Shown here: positions 34,777 through 44,302 of the stretch, piece after piece
Layout: each line of letters starts with the position of its first letter
Position numbering within the stretch: the first letter of the stretch is position 1
DNA from: Faucicola sp902506215
Lineage (GTDB): Bacteria; Pseudomonadota; Gammaproteobacteria; Pseudomonadales; Moraxellaceae
Length of the DNA: 64,000 bases
Direction of reading: 5' to 3'
Assembly (NCBI GenBank): GCA_016888885.1
Contig: CP069437.1
Span: 1,674,001-1,738,000 of the forward strand
Notes under the pieces: model-generated
Databases searched by the model: none
Told to the model about the DNA's origin: nothing
Seen by the model: the letters and a program-made list of their open reading frames with translations, nothing else
Made by a program: the position numbers and the translations under genes

Positions 34777-36132
34777 ATGGAATGTATCGGTTTGTGGAAT
34801 CGTAAAGCGACTGGCGCCAGATGGCGGTTTGGGGCGATGGCAGTGTCATTGATAGGGTCGATGTCCCTCAGTCCAGCCGCGATGGCAAAGGATTTGTGGG
34901 AATTGTATAGTGCAGCCCAGCGCACCAATGGCAATTGGGCAGGGCAGCAATATGACTATTTGGCAACGCAAAAAAATGTGCAGCTAGCGTTTGGTGATAT
35001 GCTGCCGCAAGTGGGACTACAAGGCAGTGTCAAACATAACCAGTTTTATCCCAAAGATGATAACATCCCAGACACGGGCAATAGCGTAAGCCAAATTGGT
35101 ATCGGACTGCGCCAAGCCTTGTTTCGTGCTGATAAATGGGCAAATTATGAAAAAGCCGTGCTCGCCAGTCAAGCCAATGACATCCAGCTATTACAGCAGC
35201 ACCAACAACTCATCGAGCAAATCAGCAAAGCCTATCTCAATGTATTGCGCGCCGAAGCGATGACAGATAGCCTCAATGCTGAGTTCACCGCACTCAAAGC
35301 ACAAAATGACATGATGCAAGCGAGGCTCGCGCAAGGGGTAGCGGCGCGGGTAGATACCGAAGAGAGCCGTGCAAGGCTTGAAAGCGTCAGCGCCTCTATT
35401 GCCAATAATGATGTGGCAATCGTAAATGCCAAACAGCAGTTATCACTGCTTACCGGTCAACCAATCAATCAGCTAGACGCTATCAAATTACCACCTGATT
35501 TGAATCTTGTGGCAAGTCAAAGTATCGAAAACTGGATGCAGCAGTCACAAAATAATAATCTCGATATTCAGCTAGCACAAACCCAAGTGGCGATTGCTAA
35601 CAAACAAGTCGATTATCTCAAAGCCAATGCCTATCCCCGTGTCGATTTGGTAGGCAATGTGGGGTGGCAAGATTATACCCATAATAATGTTAGCGCTATT
35701 GATGGCACCAATTATAGCTTTAGGGTGGAAGTGGATTTTCCGTTTTATACCGGTGGGCGGACACGTGCAGGCGTTGAGCAAGGCAATCTACAAGCGCAAG
35801 CGGCAAAAAGTCGCCTCGCCTATGTGTACCAAGCCGCGATGACTCAGACTAGCCAAGCATATCTAAATTTGGTCGCACAGCGTGCCACGATTAAAGCCCA
35901 GCAAACTGCCGTGGAAGCCAATCGCCGCGTCGCCCAAGCATCAAAAACAGGCTATGACTTGGGGGTGCGCTCGATGGTAGATACATTACTGGCAGAGCGT
36001 CAATATCACGCTGCCAAACGCGATTTGATTAATGCGTATTTTGATTATTTAAATGCCTACATTGACCTACAAAAAGCTGCGGGCAATCTGACCGATGAGA
36101 CGGTCAAAGTGCTAGATAATCAGCTGATATAA
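34777..36132 (+). CDS. TolC-family outer membrane efflux protein
   Basis: The 451-residue protein (start at ATG 34777; an upstream in-frame TTG at 34747 is less likely) has a signal peptide ending near SPAAMA (residue 37) and two repeats of the outer membrane efflux protein fold, with long coiled-coil helices around LLQQHQQLIEQISKAYLNVLRAEA and the second half AKSRLAYVYQAAMTQTSQAYLNLVA. TolC forms a trimeric outer-membrane channel for multidrug pumps and type I secretion. No pump genes are adjacent. A terminator for the convergent pstS follows. Confidence 0.92.
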   Translation: MECIGLWNRKATGARWRFGAMAVSLIGSMSLSPAAMAKDLWELYSAAQRTNGNWAGQQYDYLATQKNVQLAFGDMLPQVGLQGSVKHNQFYPKDDNIPDTGNSVSQIGIGLRQALFRADKWANYEKAVLASQANDIQLLQQHQQLIEQISKAYLNVLRAEAMTDSLNAEFTALKAQNDMMQARLAQGVAARVDTEESRARLESVSASIANNDVAIVNAKQQLSLLTGQPINQLDAIKLPPDLNLVASQSIENWMQQSQNNNLDIQLAQTQVAIANKQVDYLKANAYPRVDLVGNVGWQDYTHNNVSAIDGTNYSFRVEVDFPFYTGGRTRAGVEQGNLQAQAAKSRLAYVYQAAMTQTSQAYLNLVAQRATIKAQQTAVEANRRVAQASKTGYDLGVRSMVDTLLAERQYHAAKRDLINAYFDYLNAYIDLQKAAGNLTDETVKVLDNQLI

Positions 36133-36159
36133 TGCTCTTTTTTGGCAAAATTTTAAGCT

Positions 36160-36187
36160 AAAAAACCCCGCCAATCGGCAGGGTTAA
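36160..36187 (-). terminator. Terminator for pstS
   Basis: On the minus strand the stem AACCCTGCC / GGCGGGGTT closes a GATT loop and is followed by a T tract, at 36160-36187. Confidence 0.75.
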
Positions 36188-36213
36188 TTTGCGTAGTAAG
36201 CTGACGCAAATGA

Positions 36214-37218
36214 CTATTTAACTTTCGTCCATTCTTTACGAACCGCAGCTTTAGTACCGGCAGGTAGCGGAACGTAGTCGAGTGCAGTTGCTTGTGCATT
36301 GCCGTTAGTAAATGCCCAGTCAAAGAATTTAAGCGCTTCTTTGGCTTTTGCACCGCCCGTACGAGGTACGAGGATGAACGTCGCTGCAGAGATTGGCCAT
36401 GCGTTGGCTGCTGGCATGTTAGTGATGGTCACCGCAAAACCAGGGTATTGTGCCCAGTTAATGTTTGATGCGGCTGCAAACGTTGAATCGTCTGGTAGTA
36501 CAAATTTACCGGCGCGGTTTTGAAGTTGGGTATAAGCTAAACGGTTTTGTTTTGCGTAAGCATATTCAACATAACCGATGGAGTTTGCAACACGTTGTAC
36601 GTTGCTTGATACGCCTTCGTTACCTTTACCACCCACGCTTGCTGAAGCATTGGGCCATTTAACGGTTTTGTCAGCGCCTACTTTTGATTTCCAATCGCTT
36701 GATACTTGGCTTAGGTAGTTAGTAAATACGAAAGTGGTACCTGAACCGTCTGAGCGATTAACAGTGGTAATCTTAGCAGCAGGTAGAGCAATGCCTGGGT
36801 TTAATGCTTGGATACGTGCATCGTTCCAAGTAGTGATTTTTCCCATATAGATGTCAGCAAGGACGGCGCCCGATAGTTTTAATTGACCTGGTTTGACGCC
36901 AGCGATGTTGACCACAGGTACGATACCGCCAATGACTGCGGGGAATTGGATTAAGCCGCTGGCATTTAGCTCTGCTGGGCTCATGGGCGCATCAGTGGCA
37001 CCAAAATCAACCGTTTTTGCTTGGATTTGTTTGATACCGCCTGAAGAGCCGATACCTTGGTAGTTTACTTGGTTGCCTGTTGCTTTTTGATAATCGCTTG
37101 CCCATTTTGAGTAAACAGGTTGTGGGAAGGTTGCACCAGCACCTGTGATGTTGACAGCATTGGCTTGTACGCCTACAGCAGCGAATGCCACACTGACGAT
37201 TAAATGTGATAGTTTCAT
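36214..37218 (-). CDS. pstS: Phosphate ABC transporter substrate-binding protein PstS
   Basis: The 334-residue periplasmic protein has a signal peptide cut after QANA (residue 21), then ITGAGATFPQPVYSKW and the phosphate-binding loops GSSGGIKQI (about 57-65), FGATDAPM (about 73-80) and NRSDGSGTTFVFTNYL (about 154-169). This is the high-affinity phosphate receptor. The transporter genes pstC, pstA and pstB are not adjacent. phoU lies across a 335-bp divergent region that may carry PhoB sites, so regulation by phosphate is likely but not shown. Confidence 0.95.
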   Translation of the reverse strand: MKLSHLIVSVAFAAVGVQANAVNITGAGATFPQPVYSKWASDYQKATGNQVNYQGIGSSGGIKQIQAKTVDFGATDAPMSPAELNASGLIQFPAVIGGIVPVVNIAGVKPGQLKLSGAVLADIYMGKITTWNDARIQALNPGIALPAAKITTVNRSDGSGTTFVFTNYLSQVSSDWKSKVGADKTVKWPNASASVGGKGNEGVSSNVQRVANSIGYVEYAYAKQNRLAYTQLQNRAGKFVLPDDSTFAAASNINWAQYPGFAVTITNMPAANAWPISAATFILVPRTGGAKAKEALKFFDWAFTNGNAQATALDYVPLPAGTKAAVRKEWTKVK

Positions 37219-37336
37219 AATGATTCCTTGATGGACAAATAAGATGATTGTCAGGGAAGATGGTAAATTAGCTTAGGGCGTCGCCAACCAATATGTCGCG
37301 TTTTAAATCACCCAAAGCTGAAAAATTGTTGCCATA

Positions 37337-37389
37337 TTAATGTAACAAAATGTCAAATCTGTTACGGTTATGTTAAATTTTGATGACAT
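37337..37389. promoter_or_regulatory. Possible PhoB-binding direct repeats between pstS and phoU
   Basis: A run of ATGTAAC, ATGTCAA, TGTTACG and ATGTTAA units at about 10-bp spacing (roughly 37339-37378), then GATGACAT, lies between the divergent pstS and phoU. It resembles Pho boxes, whose units are 7-bp CTGTCAT-like direct repeats at 11-bp spacing. The fit is partial. Confidence 0.35.
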
Positions 37390-37553
37390 TCAAACCTTTG
37401 TTCGGTTTGTATGATGCAATATCAGCGAATAGGCGCGCTATTTTTCATCATTTTGTCGTAATTTTTAGTTATAGTTAGCTTTTCTTTAACGTCTTTTTTA
37501 ATAACAATTTTGCATAGCCCATGAGGCACAATCCATGAGTTAGGAAGGGAAAT

Positions 37554-38324
37554 ATGAATTTAATTGGTGAGCATTTATCAAAAAGTTATGATCAGGATTT
37601 ACAAAACTTGGTCAATTTATTTTTAAAAATGGGTGGCATGGCAGAAGCCAATCTCACCAAAGCAATTGAATCTTTGGTAAAAAGTGATGTGGCGCTCGCC
37701 GAAGATGTCATTGATGGTGACAAAGAAATCAACTTTACTGAGCAGCAGCTTGATGATTTGGTGGTCAAAGTATTGGCACGTCGTCAACCTGCTGCCACCG
37801 ACTTACGCCTAATCATGGCAGTGAGCAAATGTGGCGCTGACATTGAGCGTATTGGTGATGAAGCCAAAAAAATCGCCAAAATGGCGCGCCGTGCCACCCG
37901 TGAAGGTCAATCACCGATTGGGTATCATGAAGCGCATCAAATGGGTAATTTTGTGCAGATGATGCTAAAAAATGCGTTAGAAGCCTTCGCCAAGTTTGAT
38001 GCAACAGGCGCTTACCAAGTCATTGAGCAGGATAGTGAAATTGATGCGATGTACAAATCTGCTTCACGCGCGATGATGACCTACATCATGGAAGATGGTC
38101 GTTATGTAGCAAAAGTCATTGATATTTTATGGGTGCTGCGTTCGATAGAACGTATTGGTGCGCATGCGCGTAATATCGCTGAGCAATTGATTTTTTGTAT
38201 TACCGGTGAAGATGTGCGTTATCAAAAACTGGGTGCCAAAAAGGACAGCGCGCTGAATCCCGCGGCTAGCCATGAAATCAATGATGCCTCACTAGATTAT
38301 CAACCGAGCAATGGCGAAAACTAA
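37554..38324 (+). CDS. phoU: Phosphate signalling protein PhoU
   Basis: The 256-residue protein is two tandem three-helix PhoU domains with the signature DKEIN in the first (about residues 53-57) and EQDSEIDAMY in the second (about 160-169), each with E-D metal-binding motifs. PhoU represses the Pho response together with the Pst transporter and PhoR. It is divergent from pstS, while pstCAB and phoBR are elsewhere. The C-terminal tail (residues 225-256) is variable. Confidence 0.95.
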   Translation: MNLIGEHLSKSYDQDLQNLVNLFLKMGGMAEANLTKAIESLVKSDVALAEDVIDGDKEINFTEQQLDDLVVKVLARRQPAATDLRLIMAVSKCGADIERIGDEAKKIAKMARRATREGQSPIGYHEAHQMGNFVQMMLKNALEAFAKFDATGAYQVIEQDSEIDAMYKSASRAMMTYIMEDGRYVAKVIDILWVLRSIERIGAHARNIAEQLIFCITGEDVRYQKLGAKKDSALNPAASHEINDASLDYQPSNGEN

Positions 38325-38464
38325 CGTTTTTTAGTCAAATCTGCTTTTAACCTGAATTGGTTGTCAGGGTTAGGTTATTTTAATGGACGGTTGCATGGTA
38401 TTTTTAGGTGATTCTGCTACACTGTAGCCTATCAATTTTTGGTGAAAAAACGATAGGAAACACC

Positions 38465-39199
38465 ATGTCTAGCGAATCACTTAACACTCCAATTCCCCCA
38501 TCCACTGGGGAAAATATCACCCAAAAATCGTTACTTATTTTTGACTTGGACGGTACGTTGATTGATAGCGTGCCAGATTTGGCGGACGCCGTCAATGCGA
38601 TGCTAACCACGCTTGGCAAAGCCAACTTTAGCGAAGATGTCATCCGCAACTGGGTCGGCAATGGCGGCAAAGTACTGGTGCAGCGTGCCTTATCAGGCTC
38701 ACAAACCATTGACCCCAATCTCACTGAAGATGATACCAATCAGGCGCTTGCTCTATTCTTTGACTACTACCATCAAAACACCTGTGTCAGAACCCAGCCC
38801 TACGCAGGGGTGAGCGAAGGGTTGCGTCAGCTTAAAGAGCAAGGCTATACACTCGCTATTGCCACCAATAAACCCATTGATTTTGTTCCTGCGATTGTTG
38901 AGAAATTAGGTTGGCAAGCCCTTTTTGCTTATATTTTGGGTGGCGATAGCTTGCCTGCCAAAAAACCCGACCCAATGCCGCTACTGCATGTCTGTGACCA
39001 ATTAGGCTTTGGCATCGCTCAAAGCTATATGATTGGTGACTCCAAAAACGATATTTTAGCAGGGCAAAATGCGGGCATGGATACGCTTGGGTTATCGTAT
39101 GGCTATAACTATGGGCAGGATATTCGTGACTATCATCCGACCCAAACCTTTGATGACTTTGCCACGCTGACCGAGTTTTTGAGTCATGCACGAGTTTAA
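38465..39199 (+). CDS. gph: Phosphoglycolate phosphatase
   Basis: The 244-residue protein is a haloacid-dehalogenase-type phosphatase: motif I IFDLDGTLIDSVPDLADAVN (nucleophile Asp in DLDGT), motif II ATNKP, and motif IV MIGDSKNDILAGQNAGM. The segment after motif I is the typical Gph cap signature. It removes phosphoglycolate, partly from DNA repair. The start at 38465 is preceded by AGGAAAC; an upstream in-frame ATG at 38408 is less likely. It overlaps the next gene by 14 bp. Confidence 0.9.
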   Translation: MSSESLNTPIPPSTGENITQKSLLIFDLDGTLIDSVPDLADAVNAMLTTLGKANFSEDVIRNWVGNGGKVLVQRALSGSQTIDPNLTEDDTNQALALFFDYYHQNTCVRTQPYAGVSEGLRQLKEQGYTLAIATNKPIDFVPAIVEKLGWQALFAYILGGDSLPAKKPDPMPLLHVCDQLGFGIAQSYMIGDSKNDILAGQNAGMDTLGLSYGYNYGQDIRDYHPTQTFDDFATLTEFLSHARV

Positions 39200-39746
39200 T
39201 TACCATCTCAACTTTGACACGCTGAATTTTCGCGAACACCCAGCGTTGTATCGGGTGGGGCGCGGTGAGCAAGGGGTGTTATTGGTAGAGCCGTATAAAT
39301 CCGAGATTTTGCCGCATTGGCGATTTGCTACGCCGGAACTTGCGCGCGAGAGCAGTGATACCATCTATGCGATGTTTTTGGACTACCTTGCCCAAGGGGA
39401 TTTTGTCGGTGCTGATATGGCGCGTAAATTTATCCAAATGGGTTATACGCGCTCGCGTCGTTATGCCAATCACAAAGGGGGCAAAAAATATGACGGCGCT
39501 GTCCCTGACGCTAAAAAAGGACAAAGTGGCGCGCATGGGCGTGAGCAATTGCCGCAGCAATCACAACAGCTTGAATCCGCGCAAATCAAAGCCCAATCCG
39601 CGCAAATTTTTAAGCAAAAATGGGATGAATGCCGCGCCAATGCGGACTACAAAGCGCTAAAAAAACAGTTTGAAGCCAAATACGTCAACGATACCCAATA
39701 CGATAACCTACCGCCCACGTTTTTTCGCGAGCATCCGTTTTTATAG
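39186..39746 (+). CDS. DUF4385-family protein
   Basis: The 186-residue protein has FNYHLNFDTLNFREHPALYRVGRGEQGVLLVEPYKSEILPHWRF and GDFVGADMARKFIQMGYTRSRRYANHKGG, the conserved core of DUF4385. No catalytic motif is evident and the function is unknown. It overlaps gph by 14 bp and is probably co-transcribed with it. Confidence 0.8.
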   Translation: MHEFNYHLNFDTLNFREHPALYRVGRGEQGVLLVEPYKSEILPHWRFATPELARESSDTIYAMFLDYLAQGDFVGADMARKFIQMGYTRSRRYANHKGGKKYDGAVPDAKKGQSGAHGREQLPQQSQQLESAQIKAQSAQIFKQKWDECRANADYKALKKQFEAKYVNDTQYDNLPPTFFREHPFL

Positions 39747-39775
39747 CCTAGTTGTATGGTGAGTTAGCACGAAAA

Positions 39776-41269
39776 TTAGGCATTCGTTAATTGACTACGA
39801 TAACTTAATGCCTCGGTTAAATGCGGTGTCTGAATATTGTCACTACCTGCCAAGTCCGCAATCGTGCGGGCGACGCGAAGGACGCGATGATAGCCGCGAG
39901 CGGACAGATTCAGCCGACTTTGTGCCATTGCCAAAATACGACTTTCTGCATCGCCAAGCGGCGCAAATTGGTCAAGTTCACTGGGGGAGAGTTCATTATT
40001 GGCTTTGCCCTGTCTGGCTTGCTGACGCTGATAGGCTTGTATCACCCGCTCACGCACTACCGCAGAAGACTCACCCTTCTGTGCTGATTGCAAATCACTG
40101 GCAGGTAGGGCAGGCACGGTAATATGCAAATCAATACGGTCAAGCAAAGGTCCTGATAGCTTTTCTTGATAGCGTTTGATTTGCTCAGGTCGGCACTGGC
40201 AGCGACCTGATTTATCCCCATAGTAGCCACAGGGGCAGGGATTCATCGCTGCTACCAGCTGAAAATTGGCGGGAAAGCGTACTTGAGAGTTGGCACGGCT
40301 GATGACAATTTCTTTGTTCTCGATGGGCTGTCTGAGTACCTCAAGCACCTTGCGATCAAACTCTGGAATCTCATCCAAAAATAACACCCCCCGATTGGCG
40401 AGCGTGATTTCACCGGGTTTGGGCGATGAGCCGCCGCCCACGAGCGCCACCGCTGAGGTAGTATGATGGACTTGGCGAAAAGGGCGTGTGCCGTAGTCAT
40501 AATCACTGTTGGCAATCGAATAGATACTGGCAACTTCGAGCGCTTCATGGTCGTTGAGCGGTGGCAAAATGGTGGGTAGGCGAGATGCCATCAAGGTTTT
40601 GCCTGTCCCAGGTGAGCCACAAAATAGTAGCGAATGTCCGCCTGCTGCCGCGATCTCTAGCGCGCGTCTGGCTTGGTGTTGTCCTTTGACATCGGCTAAA
40701 TCAAGCATGTAATTGGCTGATTGGTAAGATGTCTTATGCTCGGCTTGGCTGAGTTGCTGCTCGTTCATCAAGTGTTGGCACACAGCTTTGAGGGTATCGG
40801 CTTGCAACACCTTCACGCCATCAACCTTGACCGCTTCATCGGCATTATCTTTGGGAACAATCAAGGTGCGCTGGTCTGCCTTGAGCGCACGTGATACTGC
40901 CAACGCCCCAGCAATCCCTCGTATATCGCCATTGAGCGCCAATTCGCCAATAAACTCGTACTGCGCAAGCACGGTTTCATCAATTTGACCACTCGCTGCC
41001 AAGATACCTATGGCAATGGGTAAATCAAGCCGTGCGCCATCTTTGGGTAAATCCGCGGGCGCAAGGTTGATAGTTAATCTGCGATTGGGAAATTGAAAAC
41101 CCGAGTTGATAATGGCAGAGCGCACCCTATCTTTACTCTCGCGTACCGCAGCTTCAGGTAAGCCGACCATGGTGACTGCAGGCAATCCTTGCGATAAATG
41201 TACTTCTACCATCACGCTTGGCGCGTTTAAACCCACCACCGAGCGCGTATATACTTGAGCAAACGACAT
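39776..41269 (-). CDS. comM: ComM/YifB family Mg-chelatase-like ATPase
   Basis: The 497-residue protein has an N-terminal Lon-protease-like domain (LPAVTMVGLPEAAVRESKDRVRSAI) and an AAA+ Mg-chelatase-type module with Walker A FCGSPGTGKT (about 216-225), Walker B GVLFLDEIPEF, and a C-terminal zinc-like cluster NPCPCGYYGDKSGRCQC. ComM is a branch-migration helicase that extends integration of DNA in natural transformation, which is plausible in this family. It is divergent from hemN. Confidence 0.95.
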   Translation of the reverse strand: MSFAQVYTRSVVGLNAPSVMVEVHLSQGLPAVTMVGLPEAAVRESKDRVRSAIINSGFQFPNRRLTINLAPADLPKDGARLDLPIAIGILAASGQIDETVLAQYEFIGELALNGDIRGIAGALAVSRALKADQRTLIVPKDNADEAVKVDGVKVLQADTLKAVCQHLMNEQQLSQAEHKTSYQSANYMLDLADVKGQHQARRALEIAAAGGHSLLFCGSPGTGKTLMASRLPTILPPLNDHEALEVASIYSIANSDYDYGTRPFRQVHHTTSAVALVGGGSSPKPGEITLANRGVLFLDEIPEFDRKVLEVLRQPIENKEIVISRANSQVRFPANFQLVAAMNPCPCGYYGDKSGRCQCRPEQIKRYQEKLSGPLLDRIDLHITVPALPASDLQSAQKGESSAVVRERVIQAYQRQQARQGKANNELSPSELDQFAPLGDAESRILAMAQSRLNLSARGYHRVLRVARTIADLAGSDNIQTPHLTEALSYRSQLTNA

Positions 41270-41477
41270 TTTTAAAATCCTTTTCCAACAACTTGGCGGC
41301 TACCTTGATACACGGCAGGCTATTTTTTTATGGCAGCAACTAGACAATTTTTGATAAAAAACGACTAAATCATAGCATAATTCATCTGCTTTCTCATCAT
41401 CGGCTATCTATGATGACTATGTTATAATTACAACCAATATTCCGAGAATTTTACGCTACACGTTATACGAGACTATT

Positions 41478-42956
41478 ATGACAGACCAAACTCGCCCTTT
41501 ATCTGACAGCGAACTGCCCACCTTTGATCGTCCTGTCGAAATCATCGAAAATCCGTATGCCAATGCCAATCGTAGCTACACGACCCAAACCCATTTGTTT
41601 AATGAAGCTATCATCAATAAATATAACCGCTCAGGTCCCCGTTATACCTCGTACCCAACCGCGCTAGAATTTGCCCCCATTACTGAAGGCATGGAAGCCC
41701 GCGTTTTGGCAGAAAAAGACCCACGAGTGCCCGTGTCCCTGTATTTTCACATCCCGTTTTGTCGCCATCTGTGCTATTACTGCGGCTGCAATAAAATTAT
41801 CACCAAGAAAAACAGTGATTCAGGCGACTATTTAGCGTATCTTTTTGCCGAAATTCGGCATAAGCGTAGTTTGATGCAAGGGGACCCTATCGTCGAACAA
41901 GTACATTTTGGCGGCGGCACACCGACCTTTTTGACCGATGATGAGCTGGTCAAATTGTGGAAATTTTTGCAAACCCAATTTACTTTTAGCGATAAACCTA
42001 CCGCTGATTATTCGATTGAAATTGACCCGCGCGAATTGCGCCCGACCACGCTTGAGATATTGCGTGGACTTGGGTTTAATCGGGTGAGTTTTGGTGTGCA
42101 GGATTTGCAAGAAAAAGTACAAATTGCCGTCAATCGCGTGCAGTCTGAAGAAATGATTCGAGGCGTGATGACGGAAGCTCGCCGCCTTGGGTTTCATTCT
42201 ATCAATATTGACTTGATTTATGGGTTACCGCACCAAACGGTGGATAGCATGCGCAATACGGTTGAGCGCATCATCGCTATCTCGCCAGACCGTCTGTCTG
42301 TTTTTAACTATGCCCATTTGCCAGAGCGATTTAAAGGTCAGCGTCAGATTAATGAAGCGGATTTGCCAAGCCCTGCCGACAAATTGACCATGCTCGGCAA
42401 TACCATCCATGCGCTGACTGACGCGGGCTATCAATATATCGGCATTGACCACTTTGCCAAGCCTGATGATGAGCTGGCGATTGCGCAACGTGAGGGCAAA
42501 TTGCACCGCAATTTTCAAGGGTATACCACGCATGGCAATTGTGATTTACTGGGGTTTGGGGTGTCGTCGATTAGCCAAATCGGTCTGCATATTTTGCAAA
42601 ATCCAACGGATTTGAATGATTACCAAAATCTCATCAATGCAGGAAAATTGCCTGCGGTGAAGGTGATTTCTGCACGCTTGCCTGACTTGCTGCGCCGTTA
42701 TGTGATTATGAATCTGCTATGCCATGATTATATTGATTTTAAAGATGTGAATGCGCGCTTTAGCATTGACCCGATGACCTATTTTATTGATGAAATCCGC
42801 CAACTGGGCGAGATGCAGGCGGATAAACTCGTTGATATGGATGCTAAAGGGATTCGGGTGCTACCAAAAGGGCGGCTTTTGGGACGTAATGTGGCGATGG
42901 TGTTTGATACTTATTTGGCGAGTAAAGAAGGCAATCGCTTTAGTAAGGTGATTTAA
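41478..42956 (+). CDS. hemN: Oxygen-independent coproporphyrinogen III oxidase
   Basis: The 492-residue radical SAM enzyme has the iron-sulfur motif CRHLCYYCGC (CxxxCxxC, about residues 96-105), GGGTPTFL (about 139-146) and a C-terminal HemN domain. The first 25 or so residues are an extra leader. It converts coproporphyrinogen III to protoporphyrinogen IX without oxygen. A -10-like TATAAT lies at 41423-41428. A short lipoprotein gene follows after 12 bp. Confidence 0.95.
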   Translation: MTDQTRPLSDSELPTFDRPVEIIENPYANANRSYTTQTHLFNEAIINKYNRSGPRYTSYPTALEFAPITEGMEARVLAEKDPRVPVSLYFHIPFCRHLCYYCGCNKIITKKNSDSGDYLAYLFAEIRHKRSLMQGDPIVEQVHFGGGTPTFLTDDELVKLWKFLQTQFTFSDKPTADYSIEIDPRELRPTTLEILRGLGFNRVSFGVQDLQEKVQIAVNRVQSEEMIRGVMTEARRLGFHSINIDLIYGLPHQTVDSMRNTVERIIAISPDRLSVFNYAHLPERFKGQRQINEADLPSPADKLTMLGNTIHALTDAGYQYIGIDHFAKPDDELAIAQREGKLHRNFQGYTTHGNCDLLGFGVSSISQIGLHILQNPTDLNDYQNLINAGKLPAVKVISARLPDLLRRYVIMNLLCHDYIDFKDVNARFSIDPMTYFIDEIRQLGEMQADKLVDMDAKGIRVLPKGRLLGRNVAMVFDTYLASKEGNRFSKVI

Positions 42957-42968
42957 AAGGATTTTAAA

Positions 42969-43439
42969 ATGTTTTCAAAGTTAAAAATGGTTGGTTTAAT
43001 GATGGTTTTTGGCTTGTTTGGTTGTCAGCAAAATACGCCTATAGAAAAAGCTGAAATGCCGCCAGCTTCCACACCAAAACCTGTTGAAATAGGTAAAGAA
43101 ATTCCCGCTTCAAGAGTAGCGACTTTTGTACGCCCCAAACCAAAACCCAATGAAATTCCTACTTGTATGACAGCAGCATTAAGTGGTCGTTTAAAAGTAC
43201 AAGGTAGTTGTTTGGTAATAGCGACCGGAAACGATTATACCCAACCTATTTTTGAAAAGAGTTCCATAAATTGGGATGAAGCCAGTAAAACACTTACTTT
43301 TGAAGGTAAAAAGTATAAGGAAGGCGATGAAATTCGTGTTGGAGGCGGTGGTTTACCGACTGATGAAACTTATCCAAAAAAAATGAGTATGGGTATTCCT
43401 GACTGCCCAAACTCTCATTTATTTCTTGTTTGTTCATAA
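42969..43439 (+). CDS. Small predicted lipoprotein
   Basis: The 156-residue protein has a signal peptide ending in the lipobox LFGC (Cys19), a Pro/Lys-rich linker to about 60, and a small domain with two further cysteines (CMTAA, GSCLVIA, about 67-80) and GDEIRVGGGGLPT. It should be exported and lipidated. The GDEIRVGGG part resembles small envelope beta domains, but no family is recognised. It lies directly after hemN and before VapBC remnants. Confidence 0.65.
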   Translation: MFSKLKMVGLMMVFGLFGCQQNTPIEKAEMPPASTPKPVEIGKEIPASRVATFVRPKPKPNEIPTCMTAALSGRLKVQGSCLVIATGNDYTQPIFEKSSINWDEASKTLTFEGKKYKEGDEIRVGGGGLPTDETYPKKMSMGIPDCPNSHLFLVCS

Positions 43440-43457
43440 TACATTTAAGGAATAAAA

Positions 43458-43661
43458 TTACAAATCACTAATCCAAGCCCAACGATTGCCCAAGCCGTTC
43501 ACCATCAAAGATGATTTTGAGATGACCGAAGAAGAATTTATCAATCTATGAAAAAGCCGTCAAAAAAACTAAAGCCCCATTTTATCGTTGATACGCATAT
43601 TTTACTATGGCTTGTTTTTAGTCCGCCGGCAAATTCAGCACGTATCAGCCATTTGGCTTAA
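43458..43661 (+). pseudogene. Remnants of a VapB-VapC toxin-antitoxin module
   Basis: A stretch ending at the stop 43549-43551 encodes QAQRLPKPFTIKDDFEMTEEEFINL, which resembles the C-terminus of a DUF2281-type antitoxin. Overlapping it by ATGA is a 37-codon frame (43548-43661) reading MKKPSKKLKPHFIVDTHILLWLVF, a typical VapC/PIN N-terminus (VDTHILLWL), cut off by a stop. Only the ends of the two genes remain, so the toxin cannot be functional. Confidence 0.7.
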
Positions 43662-43686
43662 CCCTTCTTTAATTTTTGGAATAAAC

Positions 43687-44292
43687 ATGCACCAAATCCC
43701 CACCGACTTACTCAAAAAATCTGCCCACTGGCGCGAAGACATCCAGTTCACCCAAGATGTGCTTGGCAAGCCGTTTCACTTTACCAGCACTTGGGGTATT
43801 TTCTCGCCCGAAAAACTCGACGAGGGTAGCCTTATGCTGCTTGATTATATCGAGTTCAAAGACGATGACCACTCAATCGACCTAGGCTGTGGCTATGGCG
43901 TACTGGGTATGACTGCCGCCCGTGAATGCCCAAACGGACAGCATTTGCTCATCGACAAAGACTTTGTGGCGGTGGAATATGCCAAACTTAACTGCCAAAA
44001 AAATCATTTAAATAATGCCCAAGTTCAGCTATCCAATGGCTTTCGGGATGTTGAAAAAGATAAAAAATTTAGCCTAGTGATGAGTAACTTACCTGCCAAA
44101 GCCAGTAAAGAACAGCATTATCTGTATTTACTCGATGCCTACAATGCGATGGAAAGTGGCGCACGGTTCTATGTGGTGACTATCAACGGTTTGCGGGACT
44201 TTATGAAACGCTCATTTACCGAAGTGTTTGGTAATTCGGATAAAATCAAGCAAGGCAAAACCTATACCATCACCATGGCGGTCAAAGACTAG
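43687..44292 (+). CDS. Class I SAM-dependent methyltransferase (RsmC-like)
   Basis: The 201-residue protein, starting MHQIPTDLLKKSAHW, has the SAM-binding motif IDLGCGYGVLGMTAA and a catalytic-type SNLPAK in place of NPPF, as in small rRNA/ribosomal methyltransferases related to RsmC. An N-terminal FHFTSTWGIFSPEKLDEGS resembles the RsmC/MTS family. The start at 43687 is preferred over the ATG at 43588, which falls in the VapC remnant. The substrate is not certain. Confidence 0.8.
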   Translation: MHQIPTDLLKKSAHWREDIQFTQDVLGKPFHFTSTWGIFSPEKLDEGSLMLLDYIEFKDDDHSIDLGCGYGVLGMTAARECPNGQHLLIDKDFVAVEYAKLNCQKNHLNNAQVQLSNGFRDVEKDKKFSLVMSNLPAKASKEQHYLYLLDAYNAMESGARFYVVTINGLRDFMKRSFTEVFGNSDKIKQGKTYTITMAVKD

Positions 44293-44302
44293 CGCCCTTC
44301 AG

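Noticed and set aside
36153..36353. 66-codon minus-strand frame overlapping the end of pstS
   Set aside because: It is a shadow of pstS in another frame with no family match.
43588..44292. Longer start for the RsmC-like methyltransferase at 43588
   Set aside because: The extra 33 residues overlap the VapC remnant in another frame, and the start at 43687 gives the expected N-terminus.
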